Shown: positions 1 to 7,965, counted from the stretch's first letter. The stretch: 21,163 bases of DNA from a virus (IMGVR_UViG_3300027881_000104:1-21163), one strand, 5' to 3'. A program made the numbers and translations. Notes: a model not told the origin generated them from the sequence alone.

Positions 1-1715
1 GCTATGCACGTACTAACAAACTAATTAACGAAACAAACGAAGACGTTGTAAAAACTGTCAAAGAGAACATTGCTACCCTACGTAGAGAGCTACACGGGTT
101 GACAGGCGCAAAGACATACGCACGAATAAGCGAAAGGATCGCTGCACGAGAAGTTGATGTACTTGAAGAAGATGACGTAACTGATTTACAGGATATGTTC
201 ACTGTCAAGAAGTTCGATGAGAAACTTAGTAGCACTTTACCACTAGTGAGAAAATTAATGAACGAAAAACAAGCATGGCGCGATGCCTTAATTGAAGCAA
301 GCACCCAAACCATCCTTATGCATGAGAAAGAAGAACTTGCAGAGGACGATCTTTTGGAATTTGATAATCCTGTGCAGCAAGTAGGCTACAAGATTCAGCG
401 TGTAGCAAAGCGCATGGTTGAAACTGGTGATCTACAGAAATTTGTTGGCAGGGTTGCAGGCAAACTGATCGAAGGTCAAGCTATTAATGAGTTTGAAAAG
501 ACTGTGGTACGTAATGTGCTAGAAAACGCTACGATTGAAGAGGAAAAAGTGTGTGAAGAATGTGGTGAACTTACTTGTGAGTGTAACACATTTGAAAGTG
601 TAATGGAAGGCTACGCACTAAAGATCAAAATGATCGAGCATGAAGATATTTTTGCTGAGGCTTCGGAAGAACCAGACGTAGGTTGTGACTCATGCAACGA
701 GACAGGCAAAAATGAAGATGATGAATCTTGTGCTAATTGTGATGGCAAAGGTAGACACCCAGCTAGCGGCGGCCTTTTTGAAGGATCAAAGCTAAATGAG
801 AAGCGTCCAGGCAAAGGCTATTGGGATAAGTTTTACGGACGCCCAGACTACCATAAGAAAAAGAAAAGCAACGTAAAAGAAGAAGAAGGCGAGAAATGCA
901 TTCGTTGCCGCAAAGGCACAATGCAGCGCGGCGACACAATGATGGGTCCCGCAAAAGAATGTGACCATTGCAATTATCAAATTCAAGTAAACGAAGCTGA
1001 TCGCACACTTGCTAACCCATATACGCCACCACCAAAGCGTGAATGCTCGGAGTGTGGTGACTTTGCATCCTACTTGACAGACAGGCACGAAAATGATCTG
1101 TATTACACATGTGATACTTGCGGACACGAAGAGGACGATCAAATGGTTGATCTTCACTTTGCTGGCGAAGTAGACGAAGCTGACGATCATCATGCAGGCG
1201 AAGTTGCTGCTGGCGCACATAGCGGAATGCCACCTACAGATAAAGAAGATGATTGCGACACATGCGGCGGCTGGGGCGTTGTTTCTACAGACGGTAGAGA
1301 TTGGCGGGAAATCAGCGACTTCGACCAAATGGAAGGACGAAATGTAGAAACATGTCCTGACTGTGGTGAAGGAGAGTATGATGATGGTCAGCCATCCGAA
1401 TATGATGAGTGGCAAGATTACATGGGCGGAGATGACTGGGATCATGGTCAGTATGACGAAAGCAGAATGCTTGAACTGGCTGGTGTTCCAATAAAAGAAG
1501 AAGACTCAGAGCAATGTTCCGAATGTGGTGGAGTCGGTGAAGTGTGGGGCAAGGCTTGCGAGAAATGTGGCGGCGAAGACGAAGTAGTAGATGAAAGTGT
1601 TGATCCTGAAGATTTTATGGAAGACTGTCCTGATTGTAAAGGAACTGGCAAAGCACAAGATAGCATTTTTGATGATGCGGAATGCTCGAAATGTGGTGGA
1701 GAAGGCTACGTCTAA
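1..1715 (+). CDS. Multi-zinc-motif acidic protein, 5' end outside the window
   Basis: The reading frame is open from the first bases (codons from position 3) to TAA at 1713-1715, so the gene starts upstream; the TTG at 99 is only an internal codon. The first third is helical and charged. From about base 550 onward the protein carries many cysteine pairs: CEECGELTCEC, CDSCNETG with CANCDGKG, CIRC with CDHC, CSEC with CDTC, CDTCGGWG with CPDCGEG, CSECGGVG with CEKCGGE, and CPDCKGTG with CSKCGGEG. Several follow the CxxCxGxG pattern of DnaJ zinc-binding repeats, yet no J-domain is visible in the part present. Linkers are rich in Asp and Glu and contain I-E-E (in ATIEEEK) and an LELAGVP segment. 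The function is unknown. By analogy with the 860-residue protein at 11437-14019 it may be a processed virion protein, but its N-terminus cannot be seen. Confidence 0.85.
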   Translation, partial: YARTNKLINETNEDVVKTVKENIATLRRELHGLTGAKTYARISERIAAREVDVLEEDDVTDLQDMFTVKKFDEKLSSTLPLVRKLMNEKQAWRDALIEASTQTILMHEKEELAEDDLLEFDNPVQQVGYKIQRVAKRMVETGDLQKFVGRVAGKLIEGQAINEFEKTVVRNVLENATIEEEKVCEECGELTCECNTFESVMEGYALKIKMIEHEDIFAEASEEPDVGCDSCNETGKNEDDESCANCDGKGRHPASGGLFEGSKLNEKRPGKGYWDKFYGRPDYHKKKKSNVKEEEGEKCIRCRKGTMQRGDTMMGPAKECDHCNYQIQVNEADRTLANPYTPPPKRECSECGDFASYLTDRHENDLYYTCDTCGHEEDDQMVDLHFAGEVDEADDHHAGEVAAGAHSGMPPTDKEDDCDTCGGWGVVSTDGRDWREISDFDQMEGRNVETCPDCGEGEYDDGQPSEYDEWQDYMGGDDWDHGQYDESRMLELAGVPIKEEDSEQCSECGGVGEVWGKACEKCGGEDEVVDESVDPEDFMEDCPDCKGTGKAQDSIFDDAECSKCGGEGYV

Positions 1716-1740
1716 AACTACAGCTTTATCCTAAAGAAAA

Positions 1741-1749
1741 GATAAATAA
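1741..1749 (+). promoter_or_regulatory. Late-promoter-like GATAAATA element
   Basis: GATAAATAA lies in the gap between the zinc-motif gene and gp32. It resembles the T4 late promoter box TATAAATA, and related copies precede other genes here (6931, 9798, 14048 reverse). The 1716-1910 gap also holds the sigma70 promoter at 1770. Assignment rests on the motif only. Confidence 0.4.
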
Positions 1750-1769
1750 TATTGTCTGTTAATAAAACG

Positions 1770-1798
1770 TTGACAGATAATAGTAGAACGTGTATAAT
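1770..1798 (+). promoter_or_regulatory. Consensus sigma70 promoter for gp32
   Basis: TTGACA at 1770-1775 and TATAAT at 1793-1798 are separated by exactly 17 bases, a perfect match to the bacterial housekeeping promoter. The predicted start near 1805 gives a leader of about 105 nt before the gp32 ATG at 1911. That leader contains ATGCGT (1811-1816) matching ACGCAT (1863-1868), with TCGC and GCGA nested inside, and a good ribosome site (AAGGAG) before the ATG. Confidence 0.85.
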
Positions 1799-1910
1799 GT
1801 AACACATAATATGCGTTCGCCTCAAAATAAGAATAATGCACTTATAGCGAGTACAAACATGGTACGCATTTTGGCTAATATAATAATTAAAACATTAAGG
1901 AGAAATCATT

Positions 1911-2948
1911 ATGGCTACTCTACAAGAGATTAGAGAAAAACTAAAAGCACTAGAAGATCAGAAGAACAATAACAACAGGACTAATTACAGTCAATCACTC
2001 GTTTACCCGTTCTGGAATATAGACGAAAATACTTCGGTTGCCCTCCGCTTCCTACCTGATGCAGATGAAGAAAATACATTTTTCTGGAGAGAGCGTCAGT
2101 TAATCAACCTTACCTTCCCAGGTATCAAGGGCGCAGACGAAAACAAAGAAGTAAAACTCAAAGTACCTTGTGTAGAAATGTGGGGCGACACTTGCCCAGT
2201 TCACACAGAGCTACATGCAATGTTCAAGGATTCCTCATTGGAAGACTTGGCACGCCAATACTGGAAGAAACGCACGTACATTTTCCAGGGTTTTGTGATT
2301 GACAATCCAATTACAGAAGACGCAGACGACGCACCCGAAAATCCAATTCGCAGGTTCAATCTTGGTCCACAAATCTTTAACATTGTTAAAGACGCACTAA
2401 TGGATCCTGATCTTATAACCAGCCCAATTGATTACGTAGCTGGTGTTGACTTCCGCGTTACGCGCACAAAGAAAGGCACGTATAACGACTACAGCACCTC
2501 TAAGTGGAGCCGTCGTGAAACAGGACTTTCTATTGAGCAATTGGAAGCAATTGAGAAGTATGAACTAGTTGACCTTAATGATTGGATGCCTAGACGTCCG
2601 ACTCCAGAAGGCCTGAACGCAATTTTTGAAATGTTCGAAGCGTCACTAGCAGGCGAACTTTACGATCCAGAGCAGTGGGCTAAGTACTATCGCCCTTGGG
2701 GTCTAGAGTGGGACGGTGACAAGGAGAAAACAACGGAAACAGCCGCTCCAGCAGCAAAACCAGCAGCAACAGTAACAGCAGACCTAGCAGGCGCTAAAAA
2801 GCTTGCAGAACAAGCTAAGGTTGAGGTTATTGCAGAGGAACCTGCTGAAACAGCAGTGGTTGAAGAAGTTGCAGTAGAGGCGGAACCAGCTTCCAGCACA
2901 TCTGCACAAGCTATCCTTGCAAAGATTCGCGCTCGCGCTAACGACTAA
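1911..2948 (+). CDS. 32: gp32-like single-stranded DNA-binding protein
   Basis: 345 residues, near the 301 of T4 gp32. It would coat single-stranded DNA during replication and recombination and work with UvsX and UvsY. The basic, Asn-rich N-terminal 25 residues fit the cooperativity region. The core has a C87-x7-C95-x2-H98 cluster that fits the zinc-binding site of the family, followed by aromatic and basic segments. The C-terminal 80 residues are Ala/Glu-rich and acidic, like the protein-interaction tail of gp32, and end in a short basic helix. The start follows AAGGAGAAATCATT. It has its own sigma70 promoter and a following terminator, which fits high, separate expression. The long AT-rich leader would allow self-repression of translation as in T4, but that is inference. 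Confidence 0.9.
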   Translation: MATLQEIREKLKALEDQKNNNNRTNYSQSLVYPFWNIDENTSVALRFLPDADEENTFFWRERQLINLTFPGIKGADENKEVKLKVPCVEMWGDTCPVHTELHAMFKDSSLEDLARQYWKKRTYIFQGFVIDNPITEDADDAPENPIRRFNLGPQIFNIVKDALMDPDLITSPIDYVAGVDFRVTRTKKGTYNDYSTSKWSRRETGLSIEQLEAIEKYELVDLNDWMPRRPTPEGLNAIFEMFEASLAGELYDPEQWAKYYRPWGLEWDGDKEKTTETAAPAAKPAATVTADLAGAKKLAEQAKVEVIAEEPAETAVVEEVAVEAEPASSTSAQAILAKIRARAND

Positions 2949-2954
2949 TATATT

Positions 2955-2979
2955 GGGGCTGGCAACAGCCCCTTTTATT
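2955..2979 (+). terminator. Rho-independent terminator with GCAA tetraloop
   Basis: GGGGCTG (2955-2961) pairs perfectly with CAGCCCC (2966-2972) around a GCAA loop, followed by TTTTATT. It separates gp32 from uvsX and may also protect the gp32 mRNA 3' end. Confidence 0.9.
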
Positions 2980-2996
2980 CTAATTGGAGAAAAGTA

Positions 2997-4118
2997 ATGG
3001 TCAAACCATTTAATCCCGATAAATTTCGGAAAGGTATTACAAAATCAATAAAAGGTATCTCTGCTGGCTTTAACGATCCCGATACTTGGGTTAGCACAGG
3101 CAATTATACCCTTAACTACCTTATCTCAGGTGATTTCCACAACGGAATTCCCCTAGGCAAAGTTACATGCTTTGCAGGCGAGTCAGGTGCAGGCAAAAGC
3201 TACATTGCAGCAGGTAATCTAGTACGTCACGCACAAGAACAAGGCATCTTCCCAATTATTCTCGATTCTGAGAACGCATTGGACGAAGAATGGCTTAAAG
3301 CTATTGGCGTAGACACAAGTCCTGAAAAATTGCAGCGATATGGTGTCTCAATGGTAGACGATGTAGCAGGTATTCTATCTGCCTTCGTATCTGACTATGA
3401 GGCAGAGTATGGCAACGAAGAACCTGAAGATCGTCCTAAAGTTCTATTTGTCGTAGACTCATTAGGCATGCTTTCCACCCCAACAGACGTTGCTCAGTTT
3501 GATCGAGCCGATATGAAGGGTGATATGGGACGTAAAGCCAAGTCTTTAACCGCTTTAGTGCGACAAACGGTAAATAGGATAGCACAGTGGAACATTGGCT
3601 TTGTTGCAACTAATCACACGTATGCTTCTCAAGATATGTTTGATCCTGACGACAAAATTAGTGGTGGAATGGGCGTAATGTTCGCAAGCTCCATCGTTGT
3701 TGCAATGAAAAAGATGAAACTGAAAGAAGATGCACAAGGAAACAAGATAACGCAAGTAAAAGGTATTCGTGCAGGTTGTAAAGTAGTTAAATCACGTTAC
3801 GCAAAACCTTTTGAGAGTGTGCAAGTACACATTCCTTATGATACTGGCATGGATCCGTACTCAGGTCTATTCGATATGTTTTTAGACATGGATATTCTTG
3901 CCAAACAGGGCAATAGTTACATTTATATCTCTCCTGTTGACGGTGCAGAACTCAAAATGTTTCAGAAAAACTGGAAGAGAAATGAGAAAAACGGACTTGA
4001 CAAAATTATGGGCGAATTTAATCAAATCAAGAAAGCAGCAACTTACAATATTGGTGATAAAGCCCATCCAATCGACGAAACAGTCGATTTAATTATTGAA
4101 GAACAGGAAGAAATGTAA
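2997..4118 (+). CDS. uvsX: UvsX-like RecA-family recombinase
   Basis: 373 residues (T4 UvsX has 391). It forms filaments on single-stranded DNA and drives ATP-dependent strand exchange for recombination-dependent replication. The Walker A motif GESGAGKS is at residues 61-68 and the Walker B strand LFVVD at about 150-154, followed by SLGML. A long helical stretch with GDMGRKAKSL and the motif ATNHTY follow in the order expected for RecA-type cores, and KISGGMG comes next. The C-terminus is acidic. The start has a GGAG ribosome site at 2986-2989. No separate promoter is obvious after the gp32 terminator, so read-through may supply part of its transcription. It overlaps the next small gene by one base (TAATG). 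Confidence 0.93.
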   Translation: MVKPFNPDKFRKGITKSIKGISAGFNDPDTWVSTGNYTLNYLISGDFHNGIPLGKVTCFAGESGAGKSYIAAGNLVRHAQEQGIFPIILDSENALDEEWLKAIGVDTSPEKLQRYGVSMVDDVAGILSAFVSDYEAEYGNEEPEDRPKVLFVVDSLGMLSTPTDVAQFDRADMKGDMGRKAKSLTALVRQTVNRIAQWNIGFVATNHTYASQDMFDPDDKISGGMGVMFASSIVVAMKKMKLKEDAQGNKITQVKGIRAGCKVVKSRYAKPFESVQVHIPYDTGMDPYSGLFDMFLDMDILAKQGNSYIYISPVDGAELKMFQKNWKRNEKNGLDKIMGEFNQIKKAATYNIGDKAHPIDETVDLIIEEQEEM

Positions 4119-4273
4119 TGGCACACGGACATAAAACAACAAAATGTAAAGAATGTGATAAAGTTATAAATACATGTCGTTGTATGTCAAAAGACAAAAC
4201 AATTGTTTACGAAACTTGTGATGCATGTAAGATTATCGCCTTCCACCAACAAGAGAAAGAAAATGAGGGATGA
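4118..4273 (+). CDS. Small CxxC zinc-ribbon-like protein (51 aa)
   Basis: The ATG overlaps the uvsX stop as TAATG, and the frame runs 51 codons to TGA at 4271. The product begins MAHGHKTTKC and carries CKEC, a CRC motif and CDAC, a pattern of paired cysteines expected of a small zinc-binding knuckle. The start coupling and the cysteine spacing argue that it is a real gene. Function unknown; small zinc proteins of this sort are common in phage genomes. It overlaps the next gene's start by 11 bases. Confidence 0.6.
   Translation: MAHGHKTTKCKECDKVINTCRCMSKDKTIVYETCDACKIIAFHQQEKENEG
4164..4173 (+). promoter_or_regulatory. Late-promoter-like TATAAATA inside the small zinc gene
   Basis: TTATAAATAC at 4164-4173 includes an exact TATAAATA, the T4 late promoter box. 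It lies about 90 bases upstream of the gene at 4263. Because it is inside coding sequence it may be chance. Confidence 0.3.
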
Positions 4274-4484
4274 ATTCATTATAGAACTATGGTCAAGAAT
4301 TAAACCACTTGTACCAGCTAAGGATAGGCTAGATGCTGCGGATGCTGTTGTTGCAGTATGCGATGAGTTTGGTGTTTTAGAAGAACTAGAATACCACGAC
4401 GGCTTAGACGGTGAACTAAGTGCAGCAATTAAAACTCAACTCGACGAAGAATATGACGAGGATGAAGAATACGAGGAATATTAA
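4263..4484 (+). CDS. Small acidic protein of unknown function (73 aa)
   Basis: The start chosen is ATG at 4263 (product MRDEFIIELW...), preceded by a purine-rich AAGAGAAAGAA; an earlier TTG at 4203 lies inside the previous gene and is unlikely. The first 50 residues look helical and amphipathic. The last 12 are almost entirely Asp, Glu and Tyr. It sits in the uvsX transcription unit, directly abutting the next gene. A role in recombination or replication is suggested only by position. Confidence 0.75.
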   Translation: MRDEFIIELWSRIKPLVPAKDRLDAADAVVAVCDEFGVLEELEYHDGLDGELSAAIKTQLDEEYDEDEEYEEY

Positions 4485-4787
4485 ATGAAAGTACTAATAG
4501 AAAATCTGATTGAAAAAATCGAATTGGAGGATGCAAATAAATCATTGGCCGCAATGGACTTGATTATCGAAGCACTTCCAACCGATAACGATCTTGCAGC
4601 GGAAATTACTGATCCTGCGATCATAACCAACCTGCACGAACTTTTAATCGAACATCTTGAGGTTGCACCAAGAGCAATGCAGTTGACACGGAGATTTCCG
4701 AATCAAGGCACCCGCGCAGTTATGTTTGCACGGGCAATGCGTAATGGTGTTGCACACGTAGTCAAAAACGAAGATGTGGTACAATAA
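4485..4787 (+). CDS. Hypothetical helical protein (100 aa)
   Basis: The ATG follows the preceding TAA with no gap, and GAGGA upstream is a reasonable ribosome site. The product looks all-helical, with an acidic first half (IENLIEKIELEDA) and a basic second half around APRAMQLTRRFPNQGTRAV. No catalytic motif was recognised. Its last 14 bases overlap the start of the next gene in another frame, which suggests translational coupling. Confidence 0.75.
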   Translation: MKVLIENLIEKIELEDANKSLAAMDLIIEALPTDNDLAAEITDPAIITNLHELLIEHLEVAPRAMQLTRRFPNQGTRAVMFARAMRNGVAHVVKNEDVVQ

Positions 4788-5232
4788 AGTAGTAAAGGAT
4801 CTTGACGAACTACCAGACTGCATTGAATATTTCGATGCAGAACTGGTAGACGCTAGGATCAAAGACCTCAGCCTCAAAGGAAAGCCGCTTGAACGTTTGT
4901 CTGCGGAGATTCCTGGAGTAGTTGAGCATCGCTACAATCAACTTCAAGAGATTGAAGCTATCCTAGAATACTTGAACATCAAATTGCGTCAAGCTCGCAC
5001 CGAAGCATTTAGCAAATACCTTGAACACCATGACCGAGCCCTCAGTTCCCGAGATGCTGGCACATATGCTGACGGCGACATTGATGTAATAGCAATGGCT
5101 ATACTGATAAATGAGTTTGCCTTGATACGCAACAAATGGATCGGGCTGCATAAAGCATTGGAAGCAAAGAACTTTCAGCTAAACAACATCGTGAAGCTCC
5201 GTTGCGCGGGTCTTGACGACGCCACCATATAA
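4774..5232 (+). CDS. uvsY: Probable UvsY-like recombination mediator
   Basis: 152 residues, close to the 137 of T4 UvsY, and placed downstream of gp32 and uvsX, with which UvsY works by loading UvsX onto gp32-coated DNA. The product is mostly helical: a long helix rich in Glu, Arg and Lys (QLQEIEAILEYL) and a second (LINEFALIRNKWIGLHKALE), ending in a short LRCAGLDDATI tail. I recall this overall layout from UvsY-like proteins of marine T4-like phages, but there is no diagnostic motif, so the call rests on size, helical make-up and context. A profile search against UvsY families would settle it. Confidence 0.55.
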   Translation: MWYNKVVKDLDELPDCIEYFDAELVDARIKDLSLKGKPLERLSAEIPGVVEHRYNQLQEIEAILEYLNIKLRQARTEAFSKYLEHHDRALSSRDAGTYADGDIDVIAMAILINEFALIRNKWIGLHKALEAKNFQLNNIVKLRCAGLDDATI

Positions 5233-5427
5233 ATCAACAACTTACAGAAAAAATAATTCCACTATAAGTACTTGTTTTCACTAGTTTTCACTAGTTTGGA
5301 GCTAAGTTATTGTATTCCTTAGGAATTTAGTTAGTCCTTTCGCTTGCAATACCTGTAGATGTGCGTATAATTATATTTAAGAGTTAGGAAACACTAACTT
5401 TCCGACAAAGCAAATAGGACTCACACA
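5233..5427 (+). other. 195-base intergenic leader
   Basis: It contains a tandem 10-base repeat (GTTTTCACTA at 5274-5283 and 5284-5293), the palindrome ATTCCTTAGGAAT, a promoter at 5344-5371, and just before the ATPase start a hairpin AGTTAG/CTAACT whose loop GAAA could pair with the following TTTC to make a small pseudoknot. Confidence 0.5.
5344..5371 (+). promoter_or_regulatory. Sigma70-type promoter for the AAA ATPase gene
   Basis: TTGCAA (5344-5349), a 16-base spacer and a perfect TATAAT (5366-5371) lie 57 bases before the ATG at 5428. The transcript leader would include the AGTTAG hairpin. Confidence 0.65.
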
Positions 5428-6555
5428 ATGACAGCAAAAGTAACGATCTTGGAAGGCAAATATCGCGGTCAGGAAGTAACAGAACTGAACGGCGATTTTT
5501 TGTTGATTGCTGATTGGAAGGCTGGCAAGAAAGGCGGCTTCGTAACAGTCATCAACAACGGTTCACTGGACGTCGCTAAAGAAGGCGCCAAGGTCCGCAT
5601 CACTGTAGACGAGGACAAGTTCGAGCAAACTGGCGAACTTGCAGGTACGTTTACAGCAGCAAAAGGCCATCAGGCCAACGCCGAGGCTGAGCCTGAGTTC
5701 GTAGAAACTGACGAACAGACCATTGCTCGCATCAGCAAAACTTTCAAATTCATTGAGACGCTCGCCGCAGCGGCTCAGCGTAACGACATACGCGCCCTGA
5801 TTATTTCGGGTCCTGCAGGTGTTGGTAAATCATACGGTGTAGAAACGACGCTTGAGCGCATGAACATGACCCGCGTTATCGCTGTACCTGGTTCTGAGAA
5901 GTATGACCTCATAACTGGTGGCACCTCAGCAATCGGCCTCTACATTCGACTCTTTGAGAATCGCAGAGAAGGCAACGTTCTCGTCTTTGACGATTGTGAC
6001 GCCGCACTTTGGGATCAGGACCAATTGAACCTTCTGAAGGCTGCGATGGACACAAAGAAGAAGCGTAAGATTTGCTGGATGAAGGAATCTAACGCACTTC
6101 GCGGCGCTGCCGACGGCGGCAACGAAGACATCCCGAATGACTTTTTGTTTGAGGGCAGCATTATCTTCCTGACGAACTTGAAGTTTGACGGAGTTCGCAA
6201 TCGCAAGATCGCCGCTCACTTAGAAGCAATTATGTCCCGCGTACATTATCTTGACCTTTGTCTTGATACACGACGCGAGCAGTTGCTCCGAGTTAAGCAG
6301 GTTGTCGGCGAGGGTATGCTGGAAGAACGTAAGATGGGCAAGAAGCTTGAGGACGCAGTAGTAAACTACGTGTACGACAATGTGGACTACTTGCACGAGC
6401 TTAGCCTGAGGACTGTTCTGAAGGTTGCTGACTTGGCCGCAGTTGACGCAAATGATTGGGAAGATACGGCGGACTTTACAGTACTCTCGCACAGAGGTCG
6501 GATGCTGAAGCTGGCGGATGAAGGCAAGATGCAGAAGGTTGAAGCTACCGCATAA
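5428..6555 (+). CDS. AAA ATPase with KOW/SH3-like N-terminal domain
   Basis: 375 residues. Residues 1-65 are strand-rich and begin VTILEGKYRGQEV, the pattern of a KOW or SH3-like barrel; a linker follows to about 95. An AAA-type ATPase core comes next, with Walker A GPAGVGKS at 128-135, Walker B VLVFDDCD at about 184-191, and a sensor-1-like FLTNLKFDG near 250. A helical lid completes it. The core resembles the CobS/MoxR-like ATPases often found in large phages, whose roles are poorly known. It stands alone behind its own promoter, between the recombination genes and a small ORF. Codon use looks slightly richer in GC than its neighbours (many GGC, GCC and CGC codons). Substrate unknown. Confidence 0.85.
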   Translation: MTAKVTILEGKYRGQEVTELNGDFLLIADWKAGKKGGFVTVINNGSLDVAKEGAKVRITVDEDKFEQTGELAGTFTAAKGHQANAEAEPEFVETDEQTIARISKTFKFIETLAAAAQRNDIRALIISGPAGVGKSYGVETTLERMNMTRVIAVPGSEKYDLITGGTSAIGLYIRLFENRREGNVLVFDDCDAALWDQDQLNLLKAAMDTKKKRKICWMKESNALRGAADGGNEDIPNDFLFEGSIIFLTNLKFDGVRNRKIAAHLEAIMSRVHYLDLCLDTRREQLLRVKQVVGEGMLEERKMGKKLEDAVVNYVYDNVDYLHELSLRTVLKVADLAAVDANDWEDTADFTVLSHRGRMLKLADEGKMQKVEATA

Positions 6556-6567
6556 AGTTAAATTAGG

Positions 6568-6635
6568 TTTGGTCAAGTACGGGCTAATTCCCGAGGAGTA
6601 CCAACCCTGAGTCCTGAGCAAACGACTCGACCAAA
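6568..6635 (+). ncRNA. Structured three-way-junction leader RNA
   Basis: TTTGGTC (6568-6574) pairs with GACCAAA (6629-6635). Inside are a GTA/TAC plus CGGG/CCCG hairpin (6577-6601, with an AGGAG bulge) and a GAGTC/GACTC hairpin (6609-6628). It fills most of the 109-base gap before the ORF at 6665. It could be a translational control element for that ORF; it matches no riboswitch class I can name. Confidence 0.45.
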
Positions 6636-6664
6636 AAGGCTTCAACGGATTTAAAGGAACAGAA

Positions 6665-6871
6665 ATGAACATCAAACAAGCACAAAAGATCGCAGAACGC
6701 GCAAACCAAGACCGCTTGGATTTGATCGCCTACTTGACACACGATGTTCCTGAACATGAGTTAGATAAGGCAGCAAAAGCATGTGGCCTGAACAGGTTTG
6801 GAATCAAACTCAAGTATTACCGCAGCGACATTACCACTTCAATGTTGGTAAAGATCACTAGCAACCTGTAA
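6665..6871 (+). CDS. Small helical protein (68 aa)
   Basis: A strong ribosome site (AAAGGAAC) precedes the ATG. The product is predicted helical, with a basic N-terminal half (MNIKQAQKIAERANQDRLD) and a CGLNRFGIKLKYYR segment. No family was recognised. It is preceded by a structured leader and followed directly by a strong terminator, so it closes the ATPase transcription unit. Confidence 0.65.
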   Translation: MNIKQAQKIAERANQDRLDLIAYLTHDVPEHELDKAAKACGLNRFGIKLKYYRSDITTSMLVKITSNL

Positions 6872-6894
6872 CAACCGAATTGTGTAGTCCCATT

Positions 6895-6921
6895 GGCCGC
6901 CCCTAGAGGGCGGTCTTTTTT
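6895..6921 (+). terminator. Strong rho-independent terminator
   Basis: GGCCGCCC (6895-6902) pairs with GGGCGGTC (6908-6915) around a five-base loop, giving 8 bp with one G-T, followed by TTTTTT. It ends the 5428-6871 unit. Confidence 0.92.
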
Positions 6922-6930
6922 ATGCGTAAG

Positions 6931-6940
6931 CGATAAATAC
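6931..6940 (+). promoter_or_regulatory. Late-promoter-like CGATAAATAC
   Basis: Just after a terminator and about 66 bases before the MNEMRKLME gene at 7007. The same GATAAATAC core occurs upstream of the other MNEMRKLME gene on the minus strand (14048-14056), which supports a shared late promoter. Confidence 0.55.
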
Positions 6941-7006
6941 ACATATGGGAATCGGTGTAATTTTGTTTCTAATACTACTGATTATAATATTTTGGGACAC
7001 ATAAAT

Positions 7007-7435
7007 ATGAATGAAATGAGAAAATTAATGGAAGCAGTTAGGCGAATTAATGAAGGCGCCGAAACAGCATATTACTTTGAACACTATCCGCATTACATGG
7101 GAACAAAGAATTCAAAATTTGCAACAGACATAAATTCAATTGACGAAATACACGATTTATATCTCGCCCAAAAAAAGATTGGCTTCGAGGACGACGGCTG
7201 GTATGACAAGGTCCAAGATATTGGAGACAACTATGCATTTGGTGATGTAATCCAGAATTGGCCGTCAATCCGTAGGCAGTTAGAAACAAAAGGTGTTTGG
7301 GCAGATCAGTGGGAAGAAGGATCCCACGGTATTTCGATGGACAGTATGCGTGATGCTGCACAAGAAGTAGCTCAAATCGAAGCAAAAATTAAGGCTGATG
7401 AGTTTGACGACGAAGATGAATTTGATAATTGGTAA
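7007..7435 (+). CDS. Putative capsid-directed late protein starting MNEMRKLME (142 aa)
   Basis: The start chosen is ATG at 7007, because the product then begins MNEMRKLMEAVRRI, an N-terminus shared with the genes at 7442 and 11437-14019. The upstream part of the frame has no such conservation and overlaps the terminator and promoter. The L-M-E triplet at residues 7-9 fits the (L/I)-x-E site cut by T4-type prohead protease after capsid-targeting peptides. The rest is an acidic alpha/beta-looking domain with many aromatics, ending in a run of Asp and Glu. No enzyme motif was recognised. No clear Shine-Dalgarno site is present. Confidence 0.75.
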   Translation: MNEMRKLMEAVRRINEGAETAYYFEHYPHYMGTKNSKFATDINSIDEIHDLYLAQKKIGFEDDGWYDKVQDIGDNYAFGDVIQNWPSIRRQLETKGVWADQWEEGSHGISMDSMRDAAQEVAQIEAKIKADEFDDEDEFDNW

Positions 7436-7441
7436 TATATT

Positions 7442-7936
7442 ATGAACGAAATGCGAAAACTAATGGAAGCTTTGAAACGTATTGACGAAGACGTAGTTGA
7501 CTTTCCAGGTATGAACAAAGAACCTGAGCAGGGCGATAGGATTTTAGAACCAGGTGAAGAAATTCCAGCAGGCGCAAAGCAAATAGATTTGACTTCTGCA
7601 TTTGGCTCAAGCGCAATGAACATTATTAGAGAAGTACTACCCAATCGTCGGTTCTTTGAAAAGCCATCTTATTGGGAAGACCTTGACAAACCAAAGCACA
7701 CCCTAACCGAACTTGAACTTCGCACATTGCAAGCAGGACTTGCACGAGCGGACATCACACTCCCAACATACTCCGCATACGATATTTTCGGCAACGGCAA
7801 GCCACAACATCCGATGGCTAATGCTGACCTTCCACAAGAGGACACATTTATTGTGGAAATGTATGACGGCACATCATATTTGTGTGACGGCACTGGTGCA
7901 AATACCTATATTAGAATGTGGATGGCAATCGTTTAA
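7442..7936 (+). CDS. Second MNEMRKLME protein (164 aa)
   Basis: It begins six bases after the previous stop and is in the same unit. The first nine residues are identical to those of the 7007 and 11437-14019 products, then diverge (EALKRIDEDVVDF). The remainder contains a Pro/Glu-rich linker (to about residue 45) and a C-terminal alpha/beta portion ending in a strand-rich EMYDGTSYLCDGTGANTY segment. The function of the body is unknown. The shared N-terminus suggests a common targeting or processing peptide. No Shine-Dalgarno site is obvious, so coupling to the upstream gene is likely. Confidence 0.8.
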   Translation: MNEMRKLMEALKRIDEDVVDFPGMNKEPEQGDRILEPGEEIPAGAKQIDLTSAFGSSAMNIIREVLPNRRFFEKPSYWEDLDKPKHTLTELELRTLQAGLARADITLPTYSAYDIFGNGKPQHPMANADLPQEDTFIVEMYDGTSYLCDGTGANTYIRMWMAIV

Positions 7937-7965
7937 AATAAATACCCTTATCTTTCGCTAGTTTG

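Noticed and set aside
792-1445. 217-residue minus-strand ORF
   Set aside because: It is antisense to the zinc-motif gene; its low-complexity Ile/Val/Phe-rich product is the mirror of Asp/Glu/Lys codons.
6893-7006. N-terminal extension of the 7007 gene from 6893
   Set aside because: It would begin inside a terminator hairpin, and the shared MNEMRKLME start at 7007 is far better supported.
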